A stretch of 6,625 bases of DNA, taken from NCBI GenBank assembly GCA_011322755.1, contig DRLZ01000379.1, positions 1 through 6,625 on the forward strand. The letters run 5' to 3'. The stretch comes from Crenotrichaceae bacterium. Lineage in GTDB: Bacteria; Pseudomonadota; Gammaproteobacteria; Methylococcales; DRLZ01. The notes beneath the pieces were generated by a model. The model did not search any database and had not been told where the DNA came from. It worked only from the letters and a program-made list of their open reading frames with translations. The translations under genes and the position numbers were made by a program. Shown in pieces: positions 1-6,438 of this stretch (the stretch's first letter is position 1; the number at the start of each line of letters is the position of its first letter).

Positions 1-216
1 AATAAGTTGCATAGAAAACCCGAGTTTTATAATACCATTTTTTCCAATTGTACAAGCATCATTTGGATACACAGTCGAGTCAATCCAGAACATTTGAATT
101 TTTCATGGAAAATATTGCTGAGCGGCTATGTTCCACAATACCTCTATGAATCAGGCAAGTTGAATCAGGAAATGACTTTTACTGACCTCAAAAAACAGGC
201 TTATATCAACCCATGA
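1..216 (+). CDS. DUF4105 / Lnb N-terminal-domain-like protein, C-terminal end (5' partial)
   Basis: The reading frame is open from the first base, so this is the last 71 residues of a gene that begins before the window; it ends at TGA 214-216. The fragment has the pattern YNTxxxNCT (Y10 to T18, with Cys17 encoded at 49-51), then a 'SWKILLSGYVPQYLYESG' stretch and a final 'LKKQAYINP'. From memory this is how DUF4105 domains (the periplasmic domain found in Bdellovibrio Lnb-type lipoprotein acyltransferases and many uncharacterised envelope proteins) end: an NCT motif, a WKxLxPGY-like segment, then a YExG turn. The Cys of NCT is a plausible catalytic residue, by inference. No membrane segment is present in the part seen. 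The DNA is visibly richer in A+T than the biosynthetic genes to the right. Family assignment is from pattern recognition only; a longer multi-domain protein cannot be excluded. Confidence 0.6.
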   Translation, partial: NKLHRKPEFYNTIFSNCTSIIWIHSRVNPEHLNFSWKILLSGYVPQYLYESGKLNQEMTFTDLKKQAYINP

Positions 217-303
217 CTACTAAAGTGTACTTATCGTGATCAAGAACACACATTACGTGGTTTACATAATCACTTGATTAAAAATATAACAATCACATGA
301 GTG
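217..303. other. AT-rich intergenic stretch with two small inverted repeats, no gene
   Basis: No convincing coding frame or ribosome binding site is seen. Two short symmetric elements occur: TAATCA-CT-TGATTA at 267-280 and ATCAC-ATGA-GTGAT at 292-305. The first is too tight to fold as a hairpin but has the form of an operator-like dyad; the second could form a weak 5-bp stem. Neither is followed by a T-run, so there is no recognisable terminator for the upstream gene. The stretch may be flanking or internal debris of the transposase remnant that follows. Confidence 0.3.
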
Positions 304-511
304 ATGACTTCAGGTACTTGTCGATTTAAAAGTCCTGCATCGCGAAATCACCGATAAACGTCAAGTTGACTGGGTCAAAGTAAATGTTTTGCTTGGTTCA
401 GGCTGGACGCGCACCCAAGCACTCCTGATTGATCGATCAGAAGTCCACATTTTTTTCCAGGATTTTAAACAACACAGAAGATGTCATATATGGTCCGTCC
501 GGTATTACTGA
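304..511 (+). pseudogene. Remnant of an IS630-type transposase, N-terminal helix-turn-helix part
   Basis: The frame from 308 to the TGA at 509-511 reads VLVDLKVLHREITDKR at 314-361, then VDWVKVNVLLGSGWT (368-412) and ALLIDRSEVHIFFQDFKQ (419-472). This resembles the usual start of IS630-family transposases: an LHRE/xDKR segment, D+IKAVLLLGSGW, IAEALLIDxxTV, then a DY/DF-K tail. It is broken in several ways. No start codon lies in frame (TGA at 302 and 305 precede it). An ATG at 304 is one nucleotide out of frame, so a single-base indel near 313 would restore a normal 'MTS-VLVDLK' start. About three residues (IAE) appear to be missing between Gln and ALLID. After about 480 the similarity stops, and no DDE catalytic domain is present. 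It marks a past insertion next to the biosynthetic genes. No terminal inverted repeats or TA duplication could be assigned. Confidence 0.6.
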
Positions 512-595
512 GCTATCCCCTCGAAGTTGTAACAATGGATCATGTTGATCCAGTTGTTTAAGAAGATCGGCGCAAAACCAATAGAGTACATGACA
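512..595. other. Non-coding spacer downstream of the last FAD enzyme gene
   Basis: This spacer separates the transposase remnant from the 3' end of the minus-strand FAD enzyme gene. A plus-strand reading from 490 to TAA (frame of ATG 490, ending near 561) and a minus-strand 28-codon frame (591 down to 505) both exist, but neither resembles a known protein. No GC-rich hairpin with a T-run is present on the minus strand, so the end of the minus-strand operon has no visible intrinsic terminator. Confidence 0.3.
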
Positions 596-1909
596 CTAAA
601 CAGTCAACCCCTCTAGCAGGCGTGCTTTGTCTTTGACACGCCCAGACAGTCCTGCAGATTCCATCAGCTTGCGAAAATTACTGTCACGGTGAGTAATATG
701 CGATGCTGCCAGCATTAACTCCAGCTCATGTTTTGGAACTGATCGCATAAAGCTTTGGATCAATTTGAAATCGGCTCCGTTTTCGTTAAAATCTCCCAAT
801 GATAATGCACGCGAAAAACTATAGAACTGGCGGATTCTGTTTTCGCAGATTTGTGCGTATCGTTGACGTTGAGACCTATGTTTGAGTGATTCCCTGATGG
901 CTGCAACCGCCAGTGCGCTTGTATAGAACGCGTTGAGTACACCGTGTGAGAAGATGGGGTCGACAAAACCACCTGAGTCACCAATACAATAGTAGTTTTC
1001 ACCACAAACAGGTGTGACGTAATATGAGTAATCGGGTCGGGCAAATAGCGAGTTGGCAACATATTGGTCTGAACGGATCAATTGATTCAGATACGGAACT
1101 GTTGCGCATGTGGATAGAAAAAACTGCTCACGTTGTTGATAGTCCATACCTTTGGCTTTATCTGTATCCAGCACCAACCCGACACTTGTGGTTTTGCGCA
1201 ACGGAATATGCCAGACCCAGCCTTCATTAAACGATGATACGAACGTAACCGGCTTAATCACATTCACTTGATCTGCTGCATGACTACCCCCATCAGCAGC
1301 CAAATAGCGCGCATCATTAAAATAACCCCATAACGACATAAACCGGCGCTGTGCATCAGCATCTTGCTTGTTGTGTAACTGATTAGCCAATAGTGTATGA
1401 AAGCCGCTGGCATCAACCACATAACGACACTGTATGCTGTGTCTGAGTGGTGACTGCGGATCACGTCTGTCCAGACAATCAACGGTTGGGTATTCATGGC
1501 TCAAATCAACCTGTTTCACCACCACCGACTCAAAAACCTGCGCGCCGCAAGATTGAGCGTGCCGAAGCAAGACTTCATCAAAAATATCGCGCTCAACATG
1601 CAATGCAGGTCGCTCAAAACCAAATTCTGCAAACGAGATGCGATGAATATCACCATCCCAGACTGTAATTCCCCCGGCTTTAGTCACAAAACCTTGCTGG
1701 TTAATTTTTTCACTCACGCCAGTACGATCAGCATATTTCCAGAAATGTGGAATCAGGCTTTCACCGACTTGTGGTCTCGGATGTTGTACTTTTTCAAGCA
1801 GAACGGTTTCAATACCGGCTCGTGCCAGTAATGCTGCAGCTGAAGAACCGGCCGGCCCGCCGCCGATGATTAATACATCGCAGCGTTGCGGTATGTCAAC
1901 AGTACTCAT
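596..1909 (-). CDS. FAD-dependent oxidoreductase, flavin-dependent halogenase-like (last gene of the cluster)
   Basis: A 437-residue protein from ATG at 1909. A 22-residue extension to a TTG at 1975 is open but has no family character. The N-terminal Rossmann fold has the FAD-binding GGGPAGS at 16-22, with acidic Glu39 closing the ADP-ribose site, GESLIP at 49-54 and an Arg107 (VERDIFDEVLL) typical of PHBH-fold enzymes. Halogenase signatures are W-V-W-H-I-P at 231-236 and F-V-D-P-I-F-S-H-G at 315-323, just after the second FAD motif YCIGDSGG (307-314). Lys77 in FVTKAGG sits where flavin halogenases hold the lysine that forms the halogenating species. The residue before Ser of the FxxPxxSxG motif is Phe, not the Glu of tryptophan halogenases, matching the group that acts on carrier-bound or phenolic substrates. 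The enzyme should be cytosolic and need a flavin reductase partner. It is a paralogue of the gene upstream, 135 nt away. It could instead hydroxylate or reduce its substrate; halogenation is inferred. Confidence 0.85.
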   Translation of the reverse strand: MSTVDIPQRCDVLIIGGGPAGSSAAALLARAGIETVLLEKVQHPRPQVGESLIPHFWKYADRTGVSEKINQQGFVTKAGGITVWDGDIHRISFAEFGFERPALHVERDIFDEVLLRHAQSCGAQVFESVVVKQVDLSHEYPTVDCLDRRDPQSPLRHSIQCRYVVDASGFHTLLANQLHNKQDADAQRRFMSLWGYFNDARYLAADGGSHAADQVNVIKPVTFVSSFNEGWVWHIPLRKTTSVGLVLDTDKAKGMDYQQREQFFLSTCATVPYLNQLIRSDQYVANSLFARPDYSYYVTPVCGENYYCIGDSGGFVDPIFSHGVLNAFYTSALAVAAIRESLKHRSQRQRYAQICENRIRQFYSFSRALSLGDFNENGADFKLIQSFMRSVPKHELELMLAASHITHRDSNFRKLMESAGLSGRVKDKARLLEGLTV

Positions 1910-2044
1910 GTCTATGCTTAACAGATGTCTTTCCAGCAAAAGAAACCGGATTGAGCAACCCGCAACTGGTGTCAAACTTTGCTACCTTCATTTCAGTCAT
2001 TTACAAGAGCAAGCAGCGAATGAATACATTTCCATTGGCAGGAT

Positions 2045-3268
2045 TTAATCAACTGGTTTCGTATCTATAACACGCGATTGACGACGATACCGACCTCTCA
2101 ACAAACCTTGTTGCCAGAGATTCTTTCCACTCCACATATCACCTGCAAGCAGCGCACTGATATCGCGCTGAATACGATCATCCCTTTCTGCTTCGAAAAA
2201 GACATTATGAATCAGGTCGGTATGATAAAAACGCTCGATAAACACCTGCATGGTTGAAAATCCCAGATCGTAATCAGTATCATCAACGCTGTGCAGGTCA
2301 GCTTCAGCTTCCCGATTATCAATCAAACCCTGATGCACGCGATCAGCGACACGCTCTCCTCCTGTCAGCGCCAAAAAAACGCCGGATGAGAATACTGGAT
2401 CAAGAAACCCGGCAGCATCACCACAACACACATAACGCATACCGTAGCGCTGCTGGTTAATATAACTGAAATTAGCCTCACTGCGAATCGGCCAGTCCTG
2501 GCTAGCACCATCCAGTAACTGCGTTAAATAAGCTGACTGTTGAAGATAGTTTTGAAAAAGCGCTGTGGTGGACTCCCCTTCAAGACCGCGTTTACTCACC
2601 ACCAAACCGACGCTGACTTTCTGTCCTGCTAATGGAATAATCCAGATCCATCCAATATCAACAATCGGAACAATAATATTTCCGTTTTTAAAGAAGTTGA
2701 TCGATACAGGACTGTTAACATGACTGAAATGTGTATACAAGGCAAATTTACCCAGGTTCTCGATACGTTTCAGACTCCGGTTTCGACGTGCCATTAACGC
2801 ATTTCGCCCTGTTGCATCAATCAGATATCGAGCGTAATACTCAACATCACCAGCAAGCGCTTGTACACCGGTCACGGTCATATCAACCGAAGTTATTGTT
2901 GTGTTCTGATAAGTTTTAACCCCATGTTTTCTGGCATTATCGAATAATGCGGCATCAAATGCCGCGCGTTCGATTTGATAAGCCTGGCGCTGATCGCTGA
3001 GCTGAAAATACATCCGTTTATCAGTATTCTCATCAATAAACTCAGCTCCACCCTTGGCAATACCGTATTGACTCCAATCGACACCCAGTCTCTGTAACAC
3101 AGGCTCACTAAAAGGCAGCATTGATTCACCAATATGGAAACGCGGGTGAGTGTCTTTCTCAAACATTGCCACACGATGACCATGTTGAGCCAGAATCGTT
3201 GCCGCAGTTGATCCTGCAGGTCCTCCTCCGACAACCATAACATCGTAGTCAGTAGCGCTAAAATGCAT
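2045..3268 (-). CDS. FAD-dependent oxidoreductase, flavin-dependent halogenase-like (second copy)
   Basis: A 407-residue protein starting at ATG 3268, four bases after the TAA of the chain length factor gene. An upstream ATG at 3310 is also open and would add 14 residues, overlapping that gene by 38 nt. I prefer the shorter form because it places GGGPAGS at 14-20 as is normal, and because it repeats the tight spacing of the neighbouring genes. Other features are Glu37, GESMLP at 47-52, Lys72 in IAKGGAEF (candidate halogenase lysine), Arg101, W-I-W-I-I-P at 207-212, second FAD motif CCGDAAGF at 281-288 and F-L-D-P-V-F-S-S-G at 288-296. The DPVFSSGV wording is, from memory, that of PltA/CmlS-type halogenases working on carrier-tethered or phenolic groups. 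It clearly shares ancestry with the next gene but has diverged widely outside the motifs. Role inferred: oxidative or halogenating tailoring of the product of the adjacent ketosynthases. Confidence 0.85.
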   Translation of the reverse strand: MHFSATDYDVMVVGGGPAGSTAATILAQHGHRVAMFEKDTHPRFHIGESMLPFSEPVLQRLGVDWSQYGIAKGGAEFIDENTDKRMYFQLSDQRQAYQIERAAFDAALFDNARKHGVKTYQNTTITSVDMTVTGVQALAGDVEYYARYLIDATGRNALMARRNRSLKRIENLGKFALYTHFSHVNSPVSINFFKNGNIIVPIVDIGWIWIIPLAGQKVSVGLVVSKRGLEGESTTALFQNYLQQSAYLTQLLDGASQDWPIRSEANFSYINQQRYGMRYVCCGDAAGFLDPVFSSGVFLALTGGERVADRVHQGLIDNREAEADLHSVDDTDYDLGFSTMQVFIERFYHTDLIHNVFFEAERDDRIQRDISALLAGDMWSGKNLWQQGLLRGRYRRQSRVIDTKPVD

Positions 3269-3272
3269 CACG

Positions 3273-4049
3273 TTATCTGGCACTGATATGCGACGATGCA
3301 ACCTGTACATCGACCGCCCAATAGCGGGAATCTAGGCTGAGTGGCGCCACCTTTACATCACCTGGTTTTGCTATCGCCTGAAACAGATGTGTTAACGCCA
3401 GTAGAGGGTCGCACATAATCAGCTTTTTCAATCCTGAAGTAATTTGCAGTGGTTGATCTGATACATATGGACAAGAACAATGAGCAATTGTTTTATCATC
3501 GCTTTCAGCGCTCAGTACCATAGCATATCCGATTGAATGGTATCCGTTTCCGGGGTCGATATAATCTGGCCATGATTCTTCATAGCAGACCAGTAACAAT
3601 TTTCCGCCATTGGTAACCAACCAGCTCCACGCCTCTATTATCACCATTGCAATGGTATGATCTCCCGCTGCCATTGCTGTGCTGGCCTGCTGGCAACCTG
3701 TAATAATGCTCCAGTATGCAGCCGCTGTGTTGTGTACAGAATTATGAAACTGAGTCGGCGATATATGCACAACAGGTTTGGTTAGCTCAAGACACAATTG
3801 ATCTGTAATCAACATCTCACCGCCAACACTGGCAAACAGACTCGGGGTTTCAGATGCTTTAATACCGGCCTGCTCACATGCTGTCATGGCCGCACTGATT
3901 GCCAGTCTGGTTGGCAAACTGCTACGACGTCGAATCGAAGCCGGAATACATGAGATATCCAAAGGATTGATTGTGATTCCCAGTTGATTAGCGAGGCCGT
4001 GTTCAGGACTGCAAACCGATACGCTTTGAATCGCCATTGAACTCATCAT
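3273..4049 (-). CDS. Beta-ketoacyl synthase chain length factor-like protein (Ketoacyl-synt_2 type)
   Basis: A 258-residue, cytosolic, KS-like protein covering only an N-terminal thiolase half. Recognisable family stretches are IRRRSSLPTRLAISAA (39-54), LFASVGGE (71-78), SPTQFHNSVHNTAAAYWSI (97-115), AMAAGDHTIAMVIIEAW (125-141) and LLLVCYEES (151-159). These match the short 'chain length factor' proteins of aryl polyene and related clusters (about 240 residues, Pfam Ketoacyl-synt_2). No Cys lies in the nucleophile region, so it should not condense by itself but pair with the full-length KS encoded just upstream. The start may be ATG 4049 or the adjacent ATG 4046; an AGG sits in CAGGT right before, with spacing that suits 4046 better. 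It begins about 5 nt after the KS stop and ends 4 nt before the next start, strong evidence of co-transcription. Function is inferred from family and context. Confidence 0.85.
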   Translation of the reverse strand: MMSSMAIQSVSVCSPEHGLANQLGITINPLDISCIPASIRRRSSLPTRLAISAAMTACEQAGIKASETPSLFASVGGEMLITDQLCLELTKPVVHISPTQFHNSVHNTAAAYWSIITGCQQASTAMAAGDHTIAMVIIEAWSWLVTNGGKLLLVCYEESWPDYIDPGNGYHSIGYAMVLSAESDDKTIAHCSCPYVSDQPLQITSGLKKLIMCDPLLALTHLFQAIAKPGDVKVAPLSLDSRYWAVDVQVASSHISAR

Positions 4050-4054
4050 ACCTG

Positions 4055-5257
4055 TTAGCTTCCCAGATGCTGCTGTGATTGAGCCAGTAGTACACTGGCA
4101 TTATTTCCACCAAAACCAAACGCATTGGACATTGCATAGTCGATGTTTGTCCCCGGGCGCGGCTCGGCCAACACATTGATATGAAACTGGGGGTCAAGTG
4201 TCTGCAAACCACAGGTTCCTGGTAAAATGTCATATTCCATAGCAAGCAAAGTAGCAATCACTTCGACAGCGCCGCATGCGCCCAAAGTATGTCCAAGCAA
4301 GCCCTTCATTCCACTACAGGGCACTTCAGAACCAAATACGTTATCAATCGCCTGCGCTTCTGACAAGTCGTTCAAACGACTGGCTGTGGCATGCAAATTA
4401 ACATAGTCAATTTGAGCCGCTGTCAACCCGGCCATATCCAGAGCAGATTGCATGGCCAGCGCCGCGCCTTCGCCAGTCGGATGCGGAGCGCTCATGTGAT
4501 GCGCATCGCATGACTCACCAACTGCCAGTAATTGCATGGCTGATGCGTTGTCGCTGCTGGGTGTTTCCAGCAACAGAAGTCCAGCCGCTTCGCCGATGTT
4601 AATTCCATTCCGGTTTTCATCCATCGGCTGACAGGGCTGGTCTGCAACCAGTTCCAGACTGTTAAAGCCGAACAACGTCAACCGGCACAAAGTATCGACT
4701 CCACCCACCAGCACAGCGTCACACAGTCCGGAATTGATTAACCGCTGAGCAACTGCCAGTGTTTTTGCACTGGTTGAGCACGCTGTTGAAACAGCGTAAC
4801 AAGGTCCTGTGATTGCAAGCTCACTAGCCAGAAATTCAGCAGTTGCGTGTATAAAATGCCGGTGCATAAACCGGTAGTCATCGGGCATTTTGCGATGTTC
4901 AACAAAAAACCTGTATGCGCTTTCCGAATTGTAAATACCTGATGTGCTGGTACCAATCACCACACCAATACGGTCTGTTCCGTACCACTCAATCACAGCC
5001 TCGACACTTGAGCGAAAATGACCCGCTTCAAGCGCAGCAAGCGCGAGCCTTGCATTGCGACAATCATAACGTTTTAATTCGTCGCGAATTTCGGGTAAGA
5101 CCCCAGTTACTTCACCAACGATTGCCGGAAATGGCACATTAAATAACTGTAACGGAGCAAGTCTGGTCTGATTCTCAACCACGGCAGACAATAACGCTGA
5201 AATCTCTGCTCCAGCTGCAGAAACGCATTGATATTCAGTAATTGCTACAGGGCGCAT
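4055..5257 (-). CDS. Beta-ketoacyl-[acyl-carrier-protein] synthase (FabF-like, aryl polyene type)
   Basis: A 400-residue enzyme of full KAS II/FabF length that condenses an acyl-thioester with malonyl-ACP in the cytosol. The catalytic triad is visible: nucleophile Cys160 in VSTACSTSAK (156-165), His289 in NLHATAS (287-293) and His323 in GLLGHTLGACG (319-329), with Lys318 before it. The flavin-like GESCDAHHMSAPHPTGEG segment (247-264) and the closing FGFGGNN loop (380-386) are typical of the KS fold. One departure is seen: the usual HGT around the first active His reads HAT. The gene starts 42 nt after the argC stop and has no clear Shine-Dalgarno in ATCACACT before ATG. The closely coupled chain length factor and FAD enzymes downstream argue for specialised polyketide/polyene synthesis rather than housekeeping fatty acid synthesis. 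Confident as a KS; its precise pathway is inferred. Confidence 0.95.
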   Translation of the reverse strand: MRPVAITEYQCVSAAGAEISALLSAVVENQTRLAPLQLFNVPFPAIVGEVTGVLPEIRDELKRYDCRNARLALAALEAGHFRSSVEAVIEWYGTDRIGVVIGTSTSGIYNSESAYRFFVEHRKMPDDYRFMHRHFIHATAEFLASELAITGPCYAVSTACSTSAKTLAVAQRLINSGLCDAVLVGGVDTLCRLTLFGFNSLELVADQPCQPMDENRNGINIGEAAGLLLLETPSSDNASAMQLLAVGESCDAHHMSAPHPTGEGAALAMQSALDMAGLTAAQIDYVNLHATASRLNDLSEAQAIDNVFGSEVPCSGMKGLLGHTLGACGAVEVIATLLAMEYDILPGTCGLQTLDPQFHINVLAEPRPGTNIDYAMSNAFGFGGNNASVLLAQSQQHLGS

Positions 5258-5299
5258 AGTGTGATTACGATAATGAATAAATAGCGATACGGTAAATAA

Positions 5300-6346
5300 T
5301 CAAGGATAACAAGCAATTGAATCGAGACCCGCTGTCTCGGCATAACCAAACATCAAGTTCATATTCTGCACCGCCTGACCAGCAGCGCCTTTAACCAGAT
5401 TATCGATCACTGACAAAACCACAATAACTTCCGCGCCCTGTGGTTGATGGATTGCAATCTGGCATCGATTCGACATACGAACATCCTGGCTATCTGGATG
5501 TGAGTTTACTGGCAACACGGTCACAAAAGACTCATCTACATAGCGTTGCTGGTAAATGGCTTGTATCTCCGACAAAGAAATTTTAGTCGTCAGTTTGCTG
5601 TACAGGGTTGCGTGGATACCACGAATCATCGGCATCAAATGTGGGACAAATGTCAACCCGACAGTTTCACCGGTTACAGCTTCGAGGCCTGCGACAATTT
5701 CAGGCAAGTGGCGATGTCCACTTGCGGCATAAGCTTTTACTCCTTCGCCTGATTCACTCATTAAGCCACTGATTGCTGCCTTGCGACCGGCGCCACTGAC
5801 GCCGGATTTTACATCTGCAATTAACTCTCCGAGATCGACCAGGCCTGCTTCCAGCAAAGGCAGAAACCCAAGTTGCACAGCGGTCGGATAACATCCCGGG
5901 CAAGCAATCAGAGATGCCGATGAAATTGCTTTGCGATTGACTTCAGGTAGCCCATAAACGGCTGTTTTCAACAACTCAGGCTGGGTGTGTTTTTGCCCGT
6001 ACCAATGCTCCCAACATACAATATCTTTGAGTCTGAAATCAGGCGACAAATCAATCACTAGAACACCTTGCTCAAGCAATGGCTGCGACATCTCCAGAGC
6101 AATCCCATGCGGTGTTGCAAAAAACACCACATCACAGCTGCCAAGTGTTTCTATCTCTGGCTCGATAAATGCCAGATCCAGCAGATCCGTCAAATGTGGA
6201 TAAATCGTCGCAATCGATTTGCCTGCATCTGTCCGCGAAGTCACACAGGCAATCTCAACGTGTGGATGGCCTAACAATAAACGCATCAACTCCACCCCGG
6301 TATACCCAGTACCACCAACAATTCCGGCTTTAATGGTTTTTTCCAT
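5300..6346 (-). CDS. argC: N-acetyl-gamma-glutamyl-phosphate reductase
   Basis: Catalyses the NADPH-dependent reduction of N-acetylglutamyl phosphate to N-acetylglutamate semialdehyde, the third step of arginine (ornithine) biosynthesis, in the cytosol. With the start at ATG 6346 it has 348 residues, normal for the family. It opens with KAGIVGGTGYTGVELMRLL (6-24), the NADP-binding Rossmann motif, followed by FFATPHG (75-81) and the active-site Cys152 in ACPGCYPTAVQLG (148-160). SGHRHLPEI (209-217) supplies the conserved His pair, and VPHLMPMIRGIHATLY (234-249) and DNLVKGAAGQAVQNMNLM (315-332) are hallmark regions. Two further in-frame ATGs upstream (6352 and 6364) are possible starts; none has a convincing Shine-Dalgarno, and 6346 gives the most usual N-terminus. 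It precedes the ketosynthase by 42 nt on the same strand and may be transcribed with it. No defect seen. Confidence 0.97.
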   Translation of the reverse strand: MEKTIKAGIVGGTGYTGVELMRLLLGHPHVEIACVTSRTDAGKSIATIYPHLTDLLDLAFIEPEIETLGSCDVVFFATPHGIALEMSQPLLEQGVLVIDLSPDFRLKDIVCWEHWYGQKHTQPELLKTAVYGLPEVNRKAISSASLIACPGCYPTAVQLGFLPLLEAGLVDLGELIADVKSGVSGAGRKAAISGLMSESGEGVKAYAASGHRHLPEIVAGLEAVTGETVGLTFVPHLMPMIRGIHATLYSKLTTKISLSEIQAIYQQRYVDESFVTVLPVNSHPDSQDVRMSNRCQIAIHQPQGAEVIVVLSVIDNLVKGAAGQAVQNMNLMFGYAETAGLDSIACYP

Positions 6347-6364
6347 ATTCATGCAAATTATCAT

Positions 6365-6438
6365 ACATTAAGCAACAACAAGAATCCTGTAAAATATAGT
6401 CTTGCATCAACAACAACTTCTTGAAACACCCTCAGTCT
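6365..6438. promoter_or_regulatory. Divergent promoter region between argC and the MOSC gene
   Basis: This 74-base AT-rich spacer must hold the start signals for both divergent genes. For the plus strand, TATAGT at 6395-6400 (or the overlapping TAAAAT at 6390-6395) is a fair -10 about 38 nt before the ATG, but no good -35 is seen at the right distance. For the minus strand, AATATA at 6393-6398 reads TATATT, and TATGAT/GATAAT occur around the argC start; again without a clear -35. The 9-mer CAACAACAA is repeated directly at 6373-6381 and 6408-6416. No ARG-box-like operator was identified with confidence. Confidence 0.35.

Noticed and set aside
267..280. TAATCA-CT-TGATTA dyad as a possible operator
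   Set aside because: Too short, in AT-rich DNA where such dyads arise by chance, and not next to any gene start.
425..456. Inverted repeat CTGAT/ATCAG (with inner palindrome TGATCGATCA) followed by a run of seven T's, resembling a terminator
   Set aside because: The T-run starts 9 nt after the short AT-rich stem, and the whole element lies inside the readable transposase remnant (coding for LLIDRSEVHIFF).
1496..1831. Plus-strand open frame of 111 codons opposite the FAD enzyme gene
   Set aside because: It is antisense to a gene with clear motifs, its protein has no recognisable pattern, and no ribosome binding site is seen.
1970..1975. Perfect -35 hexamer TTGACA on the minus strand upstream of the last FAD enzyme gene
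   Set aside because: No -10-like hexamer occurs 15-19 nt downstream (the expected position reads AATCCG), so it is not called as a promoter.
1910..1975. N-terminal extension of the last FAD enzyme from a TTG at 1975
   Set aside because: The extra 22 residues have no family resemblance and the start is not ATG; the ATG at 1909 places the FAD motif at the usual distance.
2893..3243. Minus-strand open frame of 116 codons inside the second FAD enzyme gene
   Set aside because: It is out of frame within a well-supported gene and its translation has no domain features.
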